Assembly (NCBI RefSeq): GCF_017813395.1
Contig: NZ_JAGIZB010000007.1
Coordinates: forward strand, 124,001 to 188,000
Length of the DNA: 64,000 nt
Source of the DNA: Pararoseomonas baculiformis
Lineage (GTDB): Bacteria; Pseudomonadota; Alphaproteobacteria; Acetobacterales; Acetobacteraceae
Direction of reading: 5' to 3'
A program made the translations under genes and the position numbers. Below, one piece after another: positions 1-7,325 of this stretch. The notes below the pieces were generated by a model. The model was not told where the DNA came from. It did no database searches and saw nothing but the letters and a program-made list of their open reading frames with translations. Each line of letters begins with the position of its first letter. The first letter of the stretch is position 1.

Positions 1-631
1 GGACATAGCAGATGTCCTTGGCATCAAACTCGAAGTCGAGCCAGGAGCCGCGATAGGGGATGACGCGGGCGGCGAAGAGATACTTGCCCGAGGAGTGCGT
101 CTTGCCCTTGTCATGGTCGAAGAACACGCCCGGCGAGCGGTGCATCTGCGAGACGATGACGCGCTCGGTCCCGTTGACGATGAAGGTGCCGTTGTCCGTC
201 ATGAGCGGGATGTCGCCCATGTAGACGCCCTGCTCCTTGATGTCGCGGATCGAGCGGGACCCGGTGTCCTCGTCGATGTCCCAGACGATCAGGCGCAGAT
301 GGGCCTTCAGCGGGGCGGCATAGGTCAGCCCGCGCTGGATGCACTCCTCGACGTCGTACTTCGCCTCCTCGAACTCGTAGCGCACGAATTCCAGGCTGCC
401 GCGACCGGCAAAGTCGTTGATCGGAAAAACGCTCTTGAAAACTTCCTGGAGGCCGGCATTCGCCCGCATCTCGGGCGAAACCTCCATCTGCAGGAAGGCC
501 TCATAGGACGCGCGCTGCACGTCGATGAGGTTCGGCATCGGCGCCACCTCGGGCAGCCGCCCGAAGGACTTGCGGATGCGCTTGCGCCCGGTGAAGCCCT
601 TACCCTCGAAACCCTTCGAGATCGCGTTCAT
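1..631 (-). CDS. rpoB: RNA polymerase beta subunit, N-terminal 210 codons (cut by window edge)
   Basis: This is the start of the beta subunit of DNA-dependent RNA polymerase. The reading frame is open to the window edge. The translation begins [20 protein letters not shown] and contains the typical beta-subunit stretches [18 protein letters not shown], then [20 protein letters not shown], then [11 protein letters not shown], all from the N-terminal protrusion and lobe. The start codon is the ATG at 631-629. The gene follows rplL on the same strand after a 196-base gap holding a strong hairpin, the usual bacterial rplKAJL-rpoBC order. The remaining ~85 percent of the protein lies outside the window. 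Confidence 0.97.
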   Translation of the reverse strand, partial: MNAISKGFEGKGFTGRKRIRKSFGRLPEVAPMPNLIDVQRASYEAFLQMEVSPEMRANAGLQEVFKSVFPINDFAGRGSLEFVRYEFEEAKYDVEECIQRGLTYAAPLKAHLRLIVWDIDEDTGSRSIRDIKEQGVYMGDIPLMTDNGTFIVNGTERVIVSQMHRSPGVFFDHDKGKTHSSGKYLFAARVIPYRGSWLDFEFDAKDICYV

Positions 632-786
632 GCCAGCCCTGCGTCCCTTCGCCTACCCGGCGGACCCGGGCGCCGCCGCGCGCCCCGTTCCCCCGCAACA
701 CCACCGGACGGCACCCGCCATCCGGCGAAAAGCGGGCGCGGGCGGAAACCCGTAGGTCTCCGCCCGGCCCTTCGAACCAGTATGTT

Positions 787-810
787 CCCCCGACCAGATA
801 GGGTCGGGGG
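787..810 (-). promoter_or_regulatory. Hairpin between rplL and rpoB (candidate attenuator or RNase III site)
   Basis: The minus-strand transcript can form a perfect 9-bp stem, CCCCCGACC paired with GGTCGGGGG, with a 6-base loop. It lies 18 bases after the rplL stop codon. No T-run follows, so it is not a classical terminator. In E. coli the rplL-rpoB gap carries an attenuator and an RNase III site that lower rpoB expression relative to rplL. The same role here is inferred from position only. Confidence 0.55.
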
Positions 811-827
811 AGACGCCGATGAAGGTC

Positions 828-1211
828 TTACTTGACCTCAACCTTGGCGCCGTTCTCCTCGAGGACCTTGCGGATCTTCTCCGCCTCATCCTTCGAGACG
901 CCTTCCTTCACGGTCTTCGGAGCGCCCTCGACCAGGTCCTTGGCCTCCTTCAGGCCCAGGCCGGTGATCGTGCGGATCTCCTTGATGACGTTGATCTTCT
1001 TGTCACCGCCGCTGGCGAGGATGACGGTGAACTCCGTCTGCTCCTCAGCCGCGGGGGCGGCAGCGCCACCACCGGCAGCCGGGGCCGCGGCCACGGCGAC
1101 GGGCGCCGCGGCGGAAACGCCCCACTTCTCCTCGAGCATCTTGGAGAGCTCAGCGGCCTCCAGGACGGTGAGGGAGGACAGCTCGTCGACGAGCTTCGCG
1201 AGATCGGCCAT
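828..1211 (-). CDS. rplL: 50S ribosomal protein L7/L12
   Basis: This is the stalk protein of the large ribosomal subunit, present in multiple copies and bound through L10; it recruits translation GTPases. The protein has 127 residues. It shows the N-terminal dimerisation helices ([20 protein letters not shown]), an Ala/Pro/Gly-rich hinge at about residues 35-53, and the C-terminal factor-binding domain ([20 protein letters not shown], then [15 protein letters not shown]). A longer frame opens upstream, but the ATG at 1211 is preceded by GAAGGA at good spacing and matches the family start. It sits downstream of rplJ and is probably co-transcribed with it. Confidence 0.97.
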   Translation of the reverse strand: MADLAKLVDELSSLTVLEAAELSKMLEEKWGVSAAAPVAVAAAPAAGGGAAAPAAEEQTEFTVILASGGDKKINVIKEIRTITGLGLKEAKDLVEGAPKTVKEGVSKDEAEKIRKVLEENGAKVEVK

Positions 1212-1299
1212 GATTGTATCCTTCGATCTAATGGCTTGGCTTGATGTTTGCAACCCCGGGCGCCACCGTCAGCGGCAACCAGCCCGGGGATACGGCGTT

Positions 1300-1839
1300 T
1301 CAGGCGGCTTCCGCGCCCTCTGAGGCAGACCCATCCTTGTCGGCATAGGCCTTGAACACCCGCGCCAGCTGCCCGGCCGGAGCCTGCAGCACGCCCGCGA
1401 TGCGCGTCGCCGGGGTCTGGATCAGACCCAGCAGCTGCGCCCGCAGCGTCTCGAGCGAGGGCAGCTCGGACAGAGCCCGGACGCCAGCGACGTCCAGGGT
1501 CTGGGTCCCGATCGCCCCGCCCAGGATCACGAACTTGTCGTTACCCTTGGCGAACTCCACGGCGGTCTTCGCCACGGCCACCGGGTCCTTCGACCACGCA
1601 AGCGCGGTCGGGCCCTTCAGCAGCGGCGAGATGCCCTGGAAGCGGGTGCCCTCGAGGGCGAGATTGGCCAGCCGGTTCTTAGCGACCTTGTACGTCGCAC
1701 CGGCCGCCCGCATCCGGCGCCGCAGATCATCCACCGCCGCGACCGTCAGCCCGTTGTTCTGGGCGACGAGCACGAAGGAGGTGTCGGCGAACACCGAACC
1801 GAGGGTGGCGACGAACTCGCGCTTCTCCGTACGGTCCAT
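1300..1839 (-). CDS. rplJ: 50S ribosomal protein L10
   Basis: L10 anchors the L7/L12 stalk dimers to 23S rRNA and commonly represses its own operon. The 179-residue product has the L10 N-terminal domain ([17 protein letters not shown], then [16 protein letters not shown]) and a C-terminal helical segment for L12 binding, ending with an acidic, Ala-rich tail. TAGGAGACGGG just upstream of the ATG is a good ribosome-binding site. The gene lies between rplA and rplL. It is preceded by a 319-base structured region where the L10 autoregulatory leader would be expected. Confidence 0.97.
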   Translation of the reverse strand: MDRTEKREFVATLGSVFADTSFVLVAQNNGLTVAAVDDLRRRMRAAGATYKVAKNRLANLALEGTRFQGISPLLKGPTALAWSKDPVAVAKTAVEFAKGNDKFVILGGAIGTQTLDVAGVRALSELPSLETLRAQLLGLIQTPATRIAGVLQAPAGQLARVFKAYADKDGSASEGAEAA

Positions 1840-2158
1840 TCCCGTCTCCTACGATTAACCGGCGCCTTGTGGAGGGGCCCCGGCGGTTCACGCAGGGACA
1901 GCCCCGATGGGGCCATCCCGGTTCGCCTGTCAGAAATAAGCCGGAAGCCAAGCCAAGCCTGCCGGTCAGAACCGGCAGATCCGTGTCTCTGGCACCCCGT
2001 CTCCCCGTTGCGGGCTCTCGCCCTTCAAGCCGTCCCTTTCTCGAAGGATGGGCACATCAGGTCTCGGACAGGTCAGGCGGGTTGCCCCGCCTTGCCCGCC
2101 CACCCCGCGAAGGGTGGGCGTATCTCGTGCCCCGGGCCGGAAGCCCGGGGCGTCAAAC
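1840..2158 (-). promoter_or_regulatory. Structured rplA-rplJ intergenic region, candidate L10 leader
   Basis: This 319-base gap contains no plausible gene. The minus-strand RNA can form several strong hairpins. 2130-2150 has a perfect 8-bp GC stem with a 5-base loop, right after rplA. 2098-2119 has an 8-bp stem GCCCACCC/GGGTGGGC. 1959-1978 has a perfect 8-bp stem CTGCCGGT/ACCGGCAG. 1895-1919 is an interrupted stem near the rplJ start. Bacterial rplJL operons are classically controlled by L10-L12 binding to such a leader. That role is inferred from position and folding potential; no T-run terminator was seen. Confidence 0.5.
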
Positions 2159-2854
2159 TCAGGCGGAGAGGCTCGCCACGTCCACCTTCAGGCCAGGGCC
2201 CATGGAGGAGGACACCGCCACCTTCTTCACATAGGTGCCCTTGGCGCCGGCCGGGCGGGCGCGCTGGATGGCGTCCACGAAAGCCTTGGCGTTCTCGAGC
2301 AGCTTGTCAGCCTCGAAGCTCGCCTTGCCGATGCCGGCATGCACGATGCCGGCCTTCTCGGCGCGGAACTCCACCTGGCCCGCCTTGGCGGCCGTGACGG
2401 CGCCCTTCACGTCCATGGTGACGGTGCCGAGCTTGGGGTTCGGCATCAGGCCGCGCGGGCCGAGGATCTTACCCAGGCGCCCGACGATGCCCATCATGTC
2501 CGGGGTGGCGATGCAGCGGTCGAAATTGATCGTCCCGCCCTGCACGGCCTCCAGCAGGTCCTCGGCGCCAACCACGTCGGCGCCGGCGGCCTTCGCCTCC
2601 TCCGCCTTCGGGCCGCGGGCGAAGACGCCGACGCGCACGGTCTTGCCCGTGCCGTTCGGCAGGCCGACCACGCCGCGGACCATCTGGTCGGCATGGCGCG
2701 GGTCGATGCCCAGGTTCATCGAGATCTCGATCGTCTCATCGAACTTGGCGTTGGCGCTGGCCTTCACCGTCGCGATGGCCTCGGCCAGCGCGTAGTTCTT
2801 CTCGAGGTCCAGGCCCTCGGCGATCTTGCGGAGACGCTTGCCCTGCTTGGCCAT
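2159..2854 (-). CDS. rplA: 50S ribosomal protein L1
   Basis: L1 forms the mobile L1 stalk near the ribosomal E site. The 231-residue length is typical. Recognisable family blocks are [20 protein letters not shown], then [18 protein letters not shown], the [14 protein letters not shown] motif, and [18 protein letters not shown] near the end. It starts 3 bases after the rplK stop codon, so the two genes are almost certainly translated from one message. A strong GC hairpin lies immediately downstream, before the rplJ leader. Confidence 0.97.
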   Translation of the reverse strand: MAKQGKRLRKIAEGLDLEKNYALAEAIATVKASANAKFDETIEISMNLGIDPRHADQMVRGVVGLPNGTGKTVRVGVFARGPKAEEAKAAGADVVGAEDLLEAVQGGTINFDRCIATPDMMGIVGRLGKILGPRGLMPNPKLGTVTMDVKGAVTAAKAGQVEFRAEKAGIVHAGIGKASFEADKLLENAKAFVDAIQRARPAGAKGTYVKKVAVSSSMGPGLKVDVASLSA

Positions 2855-2857
2855 CGA

Positions 2858-3292
2858 TCAGCCCTCCACCACCGTCATGCCCATGGCGCGGGCAGAACCG
2901 GCCAGCATGCGAACCGCGGCCTCTTCGGTCTCGCAGTTCATGTCCTTCATCTTCACCTTGGCGATCTCGGCCAGCTGCGTCTTCGTCACGCGGCCCACGG
3001 CACCGCCCTTGCCCGGAGTCTGGGAGCCCTTCTCCAGCTTCGCCGCCTTCAGCAGGAAGTAGGTGTTGGGCGGGGTCTTGGTGATGAAGGAGAAGGTGCG
3101 GTCCGAATAGGCGGTGATCACCACCGGCGTCGGGGTCCCGGGCTCCATGCCCTGGGTGGCCGCGTTGAATTCCTTCACGAACTGCATAATGTTCAGGCCG
3201 CGCTGACCCAGCGCGGGGCCCACCGGCGGCGACGGGTTCGCCTTGCCGGCCGGGATCTGCAGCTTGATGTAGCCGACGATCTTCTTCGCCAT
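2858..3292 (-). CDS. rplK: 50S ribosomal protein L11
   Basis: L11 forms the GTPase-associated centre together with 23S rRNA. The product has 144 residues, the usual length, and carries the family signatures [20 protein letters not shown] near the N-terminus and [17 protein letters not shown] in the middle, with the C-terminal [20 protein letters not shown]. It is the first gene of the rplK-rplA-rplJ-rplL-rpoB run. Unlike the usual arrangement it is separated from nusG by allE and a terminator, so it needs its own promoter within about 3293-3526. Confidence 0.97.
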   Translation of the reverse strand: MAKKIVGYIKLQIPAGKANPSPPVGPALGQRGLNIMQFVKEFNAATQGMEPGTPTPVVITAYSDRTFSFITKTPPNTYFLLKAAKLEKGSQTPGKGGAVGRVTKTQLAEIAKVKMKDMNCETEEAAVRMLAGSARAMGMTVVEG

Positions 3293-3526
3293 TCTCTGGC
3301 ACCTCTCGTGTTCAGAGGCCCGCGGTACTCACGACCCGTCCCCGATAGGCTGGGGCCGGACCTCCCGCGTTCCTTTTCATTCCCTTGGCGGGAAACGCGC
3401 GGCGGCCGGGCGGGGAAGACCCCAGCCCGGCCGGCGCGGGGGCGGCATATAGGCCTGCTGGGACGGAGAGTCCAGCAATAGTTTCACCGCCCCTGCAAGC
3501 CGGGCGGTCCTGCCCGTCCCGGCCTG

Positions 3527-4294
3527 TCAGATCACGTCCCGGTTCACGTCCTTGTAGAGCAGGTACTCGCAGACTTCCGCCCCCGTCGCGTAGATCTGCT
3601 GGGGGACATAGGGGCCCATCCACACGAAGTCGTCGGTCCAGAGCTCATGCCAGTCCCGCCCGAGCAGCTGGAGAGCCTGGCCCTGGAGCATGACCATCCC
3701 GTGCTCCATCACATGCGTCTCCACGCACCAGAAATGCGCGCCGGGCGCGTAGCACATGATGTTCATCTCGAAGTCCATCGGCATCTCGCGAAGGCCGAGG
3801 AGGCAGATGCGCCAGCGGGGGCCGCTTTCCTCGCGCAATGCCGTATCACGGTGGCCGATGAGCACCTTCGGCCCGGGCACGCCGGCGGCGGGCTGGTAGG
3901 GCTTGCGGACCCAAATGGCCCGCGCCTCCCCCTCCCCGGCGTTGCGGACCGCATAGGGCACGCCCTGGGGCACATAGGCATAGCCGCCGGCGCCCAGGCT
4001 GTGGGTGACCCCTTCCACCGTCACCTCCAGCACCCCGGCCCGGACATAGAGGAAGGCCTGCACGCCATCATCCACCGGCCCCGCGCTGCCGGCGCCCGGC
4101 GGCAGCAGCAGAACTGCCTGGGTGAAGCGGGCCCCCATCTGCCGGCTGGCCTGGAAGCGGATGACGCAGCCCGGCCAGTTCGGCAGGAGGCTGTCCATGA
4201 TCCCCTCTGGCGGGAAGACGCAGTAGCTCGGCGCCAGCATGGTCCGGTTGTGGCCGATGATGCCGGGCGGGGGATTGGGAGTGGGGACGCGCAT
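3527..4294 (-). CDS. allE: (S)-ureidoglycine aminohydrolase, bicupin
   Basis: This enzyme releases ammonia from (S)-ureidoglycine to give (S)-ureidoglycolate in allantoin (purine) breakdown. The 255-residue product has two cupin halves. The C-terminal half contains FEMNIMCYAPGAHFWCVETH followed by VMEHGMVMLQGQ, giving the E, H and H metal ligands. It ends in YKDVNRDVI, closely matching the tail of E. coli AllE as I recall it. The ATG at 4294 is chosen over an upstream start at 4351 because the family begins near here and the longer frame would run through an 11-base homopolymer. The gene stands alone between nusG and rplK; no other purine genes are nearby. Confidence 0.85.
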   Translation of the reverse strand: MRVPTPNPPPGIIGHNRTMLAPSYCVFPPEGIMDSLLPNWPGCVIRFQASRQMGARFTQAVLLLPPGAGSAGPVDDGVQAFLYVRAGVLEVTVEGVTHSLGAGGYAYVPQGVPYAVRNAGEGEARAIWVRKPYQPAAGVPGPKVLIGHRDTALREESGPRWRICLLGLREMPMDFEMNIMCYAPGAHFWCVETHVMEHGMVMLQGQALQLLGRDWHELWTDDFVWMGPYVPQQIYATGAEVCEYLLYKDVNRDVI

Positions 4295-4314
4295 GGGCCT
4301 GCCTTGGGGTGATC

Positions 4315-4325
4315 GGGGGGGGGGG
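4315..4325. repeat. 11-base poly-G (poly-C on coding strand) tract upstream of allE
   Basis: A run of 11 G on the plus strand lies about 20 bases upstream of the allE ATG, just before its ribosome-binding region. Tracts this long are prone to slipped-strand mispairing. Confidence 0.9.
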
Positions 4326-4392
4326 ATGATCCGGGCGTGGGCGCCTTGCAAGGCACACGCCGGAGCGCCCGGCCCCGGGGGAACGCGGGCAA

Positions 4393-4424
4393 GAAAAAGG
4401 CCGCGCCGGATGACCGGCGCGGCC
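4393..4424 (-). terminator. Intrinsic terminator after nusG
   Basis: On the minus strand an 11-bp perfect stem, GGCCGCGCCGG paired with CCGGCGCGGCC with a 4-base loop, is followed by TTTTTCTT. It lies 33 bases after the nusG stop codon and separates secE-nusG transcription from allE and rplK. Confidence 0.85.
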
Positions 4425-4456
4425 CTTGGGGCGCGTGGGCCGGAGCGGCCCGCGGG

Positions 4457-4993
4457 TCAGGCCTTCTCGACCTGCCCGTATTCCAGTTCCACCGGCGTGG
4501 CGCGGCCGAAGATCGAGACCGAGACCTTCACCCGGCCCTTCTCCTCGTCCACTTCCTCCACCACGCCATTGAAGCTGGTGAAGGGGCCATCGGCCACGCG
4601 GACATTCTCGCCCACTTCGAAGGTGATGGAGGGACGGCGCGGCTTCTCGGCGTTGTCCTGCACCTGCTGCAGCATCCGCATCGCCTCGCGCTCCGGGATG
4701 GGGCTTGGCTTGTTGCGGGCACCGAGGAAGCCGGTCACCTTCGGCGTGTCCTTCACCAGGTGCCAGGCGTCGTCGGTCATTTCCATCTTCACGAGCACAT
4801 AGCCCGGGAAGAACTTCCGCTCGGTGTTGACCTTCTGCCCGCGGCGCACCTCGACCACCTCCTCGGAGGGGACGAGCACGTCCTCGATCTTGTCAGCCAG
4901 GCCCTTCTGGGCCGCCTGCTCCTTGATCTGGCTCGCGATCTTCTTCTCGAAGCCGGAGTAGACGTGGACGACGTACCACTTCTTGTCGGCCAT
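4457..4993 (-). CDS. nusG: Transcription termination/antitermination factor NusG
   Basis: NusG binds RNA polymerase, promotes processivity and couples transcription to Rho or to the ribosome. The 178-residue protein has the NGN domain ([20 protein letters not shown], then [20 protein letters not shown], then [14 protein letters not shown]) and a C-terminal KOW domain ([20 protein letters not shown]). It lies 89 bases after secE on the same strand, the canonical pair, and is closed off by a strong terminator. Confidence 0.97.
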   Translation of the reverse strand: MADKKWYVVHVYSGFEKKIASQIKEQAAQKGLADKIEDVLVPSEEVVEVRRGQKVNTERKFFPGYVLVKMEMTDDAWHLVKDTPKVTGFLGARNKPSPIPEREAMRMLQQVQDNAEKPRRPSITFEVGENVRVADGPFTSFNGVVEEVDEEKGRVKVSVSIFGRATPVELEYGQVEKA

Positions 4994-5082
4994 GGCCGCG
5001 AAGCTCCCGATCTCTGGCGCTCCCCGCCTCCGGCCCTGGCCCTGTGGCCCGGCCTCCAGCGAGGGCGCGAATCAATCCGCCG

Positions 5083-5277
5083 TCAGGCGAACCCGAACAG
5101 CAGGCGCATGGCCAGCTGGATGAGCCAATCCGTCACCAGGAAGAAGACGGCCGCGAGCGCCGAGAGCGCCAGCACCAGCCCTGTGGTGATCAGCGTCTCC
5201 TTGCGGCTCGGCCAGGTGACCCGGCCGATCTCCTGCCGAACGTCACGCAGATAACCTGCGGGGTTGAAACCGGCCAA
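5083..5277 (-). CDS. secE: Preprotein translocase subunit SecE
   Basis: SecE clamps the SecY channel in the inner membrane. The protein has 64 residues with the amphipathic helix EIGRVTWPSRKETL, whose VTWPSR is the family hallmark, followed by one transmembrane helix (about residues 32-55). This is the short single-span form found in most bacteria outside the enterics. The start is a TTG preceded by GGGAGGAGCC. It lies between tRNA-Trp and nusG. Confidence 0.93.
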   Translation of the reverse strand: MAGFNPAGYLRDVRQEIGRVTWPSRKETLITTGLVLALSALAAVFFLVTDWLIQLAMRLLFGFA

Positions 5278-5393
5278 CTCAGGCTCCTCCCGGCGCCGGG
5301 GCCCAGTAACGCCCCCACGAGTCGATCTGGCGGGAGGTGTCCCTGGACCATCCAGGCGCGATGCCCGTGAAAATGGTTTTGCGCGGCCCGCCC

Positions 5394-5470
5394 TGGCAGG
5401 GGCGGAGGGTCTCGAACCCCCAACCTCCGGTTTTGGAGACCGGCGCTCTAGCCAATTGAGCTACGCCCCT
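5394..5470 (-). tRNA. tRNA-Trp (anticodon CCA)
   Basis: The minus strand folds as a standard cloverleaf. The acceptor arm is AGGGGCG/CGCCCCT, the D-arm is AGCTCAATTGGCTAGAGC, the anticodon loop is CTCCAAA with anticodon CCA, and the T-loop is GGTTCGAGACC. The 3' CCA is encoded. It lies just upstream of secE, a common bacterial arrangement. Confidence 0.96.
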
Positions 5471-5688
5471 AGCGGGTCCGCGCAGGGGGCGTGCCTTACG
5501 GCACTGCGCGGCGGATGTCGAGGGGCCGCGTCGAAACATCTCACGATCGGGGCATCGACCAGTGCCGCGCAAAGGTCAGCCGGGCTTCCCGGGCCATTCC
5601 ATGGGCCCACCACGCCCCCTACCCCACCCCCGCCCTGGCAGGCGCCGTGCCCGCCGCAACGGATTCGCGGGAACCGGCTGGCGGGGCC

Positions 5689-6810
5689 TCAGCGGGGCAC
5701 GCGCTCGGTGTAGTCCTGGCACAGCACGCGCAGCGCGGCGCGCTGGAAGGAAACGGGATCCCGCGTGTCGATCTGGTGCTGGTTCAGCGCCAGGAAGAGG
5801 TAACGCCGGATGAAGCCCGGGTCGTGCCTCGCCTCGGCTTCGGCGAGGGCCGCGGGGGCTGCTTCCGGCTCGGCCATGGCCGTGGCCGCCACCTGGTACT
5901 CGGCCTTTCCCGCGGCGATGACCGGCTTACCGTGCAGCAGCGCCTCGAATCCCACCCCGGAATTCAGCGTCATCACGGCGCGGGCGCGCCGGATCAGCAG
6001 GTGGATGGAGGCGCGGCTGACTGCCACCAGCCCCGGCCAGGCAGCCACCAGCACGTCGATGAGGCGCGCGACGGCCGGGTCGGTGCAATGGGGGTGGCGT
6101 TTCAGCATCACCGGGATACCCGCCGCCGCCAGGGCGACGACCATCCGGTGCATGCCCTCCAGATAGGGCGAATCGAAGCTCTTGAGAGCGATGACGGAGT
6201 CGTTCGGCAGTTGGAGCGGGACGAAGACGAAGCCCTCCCCCTCCACCGCCAGCCCGTTCTCCTGGCGGTATTTGGACCGCCCCTCGGCCAGGAATGGAAG
6301 GATCGTCCCGGTATGGAAGGCATCGGCGGTGGACTGGTCCACCGCCAGCACCTCCCGCCGTTCCAGCTGCGCCAGGGAGGACCAGCCGGCATAGCCCAGC
6401 CGGTCGAAGATCAGCATGTGCGGCAGGGCTGCCTGTGCGTAGTTCCAGCGGCCCGTCGCCTTGACGCTGCCATGCCACATCAGGCGGATCAGGTGGGCAC
6501 CGGGGAGGAACCCGTCCAAGGGCTCATGGGGCGAATGCAGCAGCAGCGGCGCATTCGCAGCCGCCAGGACGGGCAGCAGCCCGTCCCTCAGCACCCGCTG
6601 CTCCGGCGCCTCGACCCGGTGCGACATGGTCCAGACCGGACGGCAGGCGGACTGGAGAAGGCGGATGGCGGGCATGGGATCGGCCACGCGCCAGGTCTCC
6701 CGCCCCATCTTGCGCACGATGGGCAGGAAGTCAGTCCGCCCCTTCCAGAAGGCGGCCTCCAGCGCCGCCCCCTCTGGGATGGACAGCGTCGCCTCATCCG
6801 TCAGGGGCAT
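5689..6810 (-). CDS. Capsule-polysaccharide-synthesis-type (KpsS/KpsC-like) protein
   Basis: The 373-residue cytosolic protein resembles the Capsule_synth family of glycosyltransferases with a GT-B-like fold (KpsC/KpsS/LipB type). Those enzymes include the ones that build the Kdo linker of exported polysaccharides. Visible hallmarks are FVFVPLQLPNDSVI, then MLKRHPHC, and the C-terminal RAVMTLNSGVGFEALLHGKP, a typical nucleotide-sugar-site block. It starts 8 bases after the RDD gene and is the last gene of a three-gene minus-strand set wedged between tuf and tRNA-Trp. The substrate cannot be predicted. Confidence 0.7.
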   Translation of the reverse strand: MPLTDEATLSIPEGAALEAAFWKGRTDFLPIVRKMGRETWRVADPMPAIRLLQSACRPVWTMSHRVEAPEQRVLRDGLLPVLAAANAPLLLHSPHEPLDGFLPGAHLIRLMWHGSVKATGRWNYAQAALPHMLIFDRLGYAGWSSLAQLERREVLAVDQSTADAFHTGTILPFLAEGRSKYRQENGLAVEGEGFVFVPLQLPNDSVIALKSFDSPYLEGMHRMVVALAAAGIPVMLKRHPHCTDPAVARLIDVLVAAWPGLVAVSRASIHLLIRRARAVMTLNSGVGFEALLHGKPVIAAGKAEYQVAATAMAEPEAAPAALAEAEARHDPGFIRRYLFLALNQHQIDTRDPVSFQRAALRVLCQDYTERVPR

Positions 6811-6818
6811 GGCGCGGC

Positions 6819-7250
6819 TCAGCCCCGCGCCGGTGGGTCCTGCACCACCAGGGTGCGGGCCAGCCGGTCATGCCAGCATTGCCGGCGCGGATCCCAGAGC
6901 ATCCAGAAATAGCCGAGGCCCAGGGGCAGGCCGGAAAGGATGTAGCCGAAATAGCGCAGCACCAGGCGCGGCCAGGGCGGCATGCCTCCGGTTTCGGCAT
7001 CCACGACGCGAAGCCGGAACAGCATCTTGCCCGGTGTTGCCTGCCGCGTGGCCCAGAAAAGCAGGATGATCAGCGCGGAGATCAGCTGAAGCAGCAGATC
7101 CGCCCCGGGCGAGAGCTCCTGTCCGCCCCGCGCCAGTTCACCCAGCAGCACCAGTGCCATACCAAGGGGCAGCATCCAGGCAGCGTCGATCAGCTGCGCC
7201 CCGACCCGCACCCAGAAACCCGCCAGCTCCACGCCGCGCCGCTCGGCCAT
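6819..7250 (-). CDS. RDD family integral membrane protein
   Basis: The 143-residue protein has the RDD pattern. The first helix carries FWVRVGAQLIDAAWMLPLGM with the Arg and Asp that name the family. A second hydrophobic span (LISALIILLFWA) is followed by the conserved ATPGKMLFRLRVVDAETG, and a third span comes before a C-terminal CWHDRLART. RDD proteins are small membrane proteins, some linked to ion exchange; the function here is unknown. The start at 7250 is chosen because GGAGG precedes the ATG at good spacing. It sits between the tandem-repeat protein and the capsule-type gene. Confidence 0.8.
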   Translation of the reverse strand: MAERRGVELAGFWVRVGAQLIDAAWMLPLGMALVLLGELARGGQELSPGADLLLQLISALIILLFWATRQATPGKMLFRLRVVDAETGGMPPWPRLVLRYFGYILSGLPLGLGYFWMLWDPRRQCWHDRLARTLVVQDPPARG

Positions 7251-7325
7251 CCTGTCCTCCACGCCCGCCCGGTTGTCCGTGCGGCGGCAGGGCTTGTCCA
7301 GCCCCGGCCCTCTGCGCAGCGGCTT

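Noticed and set aside
2048-3481. 477-codon plus-strand frame
   Set aside because: It runs antisense across rplA and rplK, with Arg/His/Gly-rich shadow composition and no recognisable domain.
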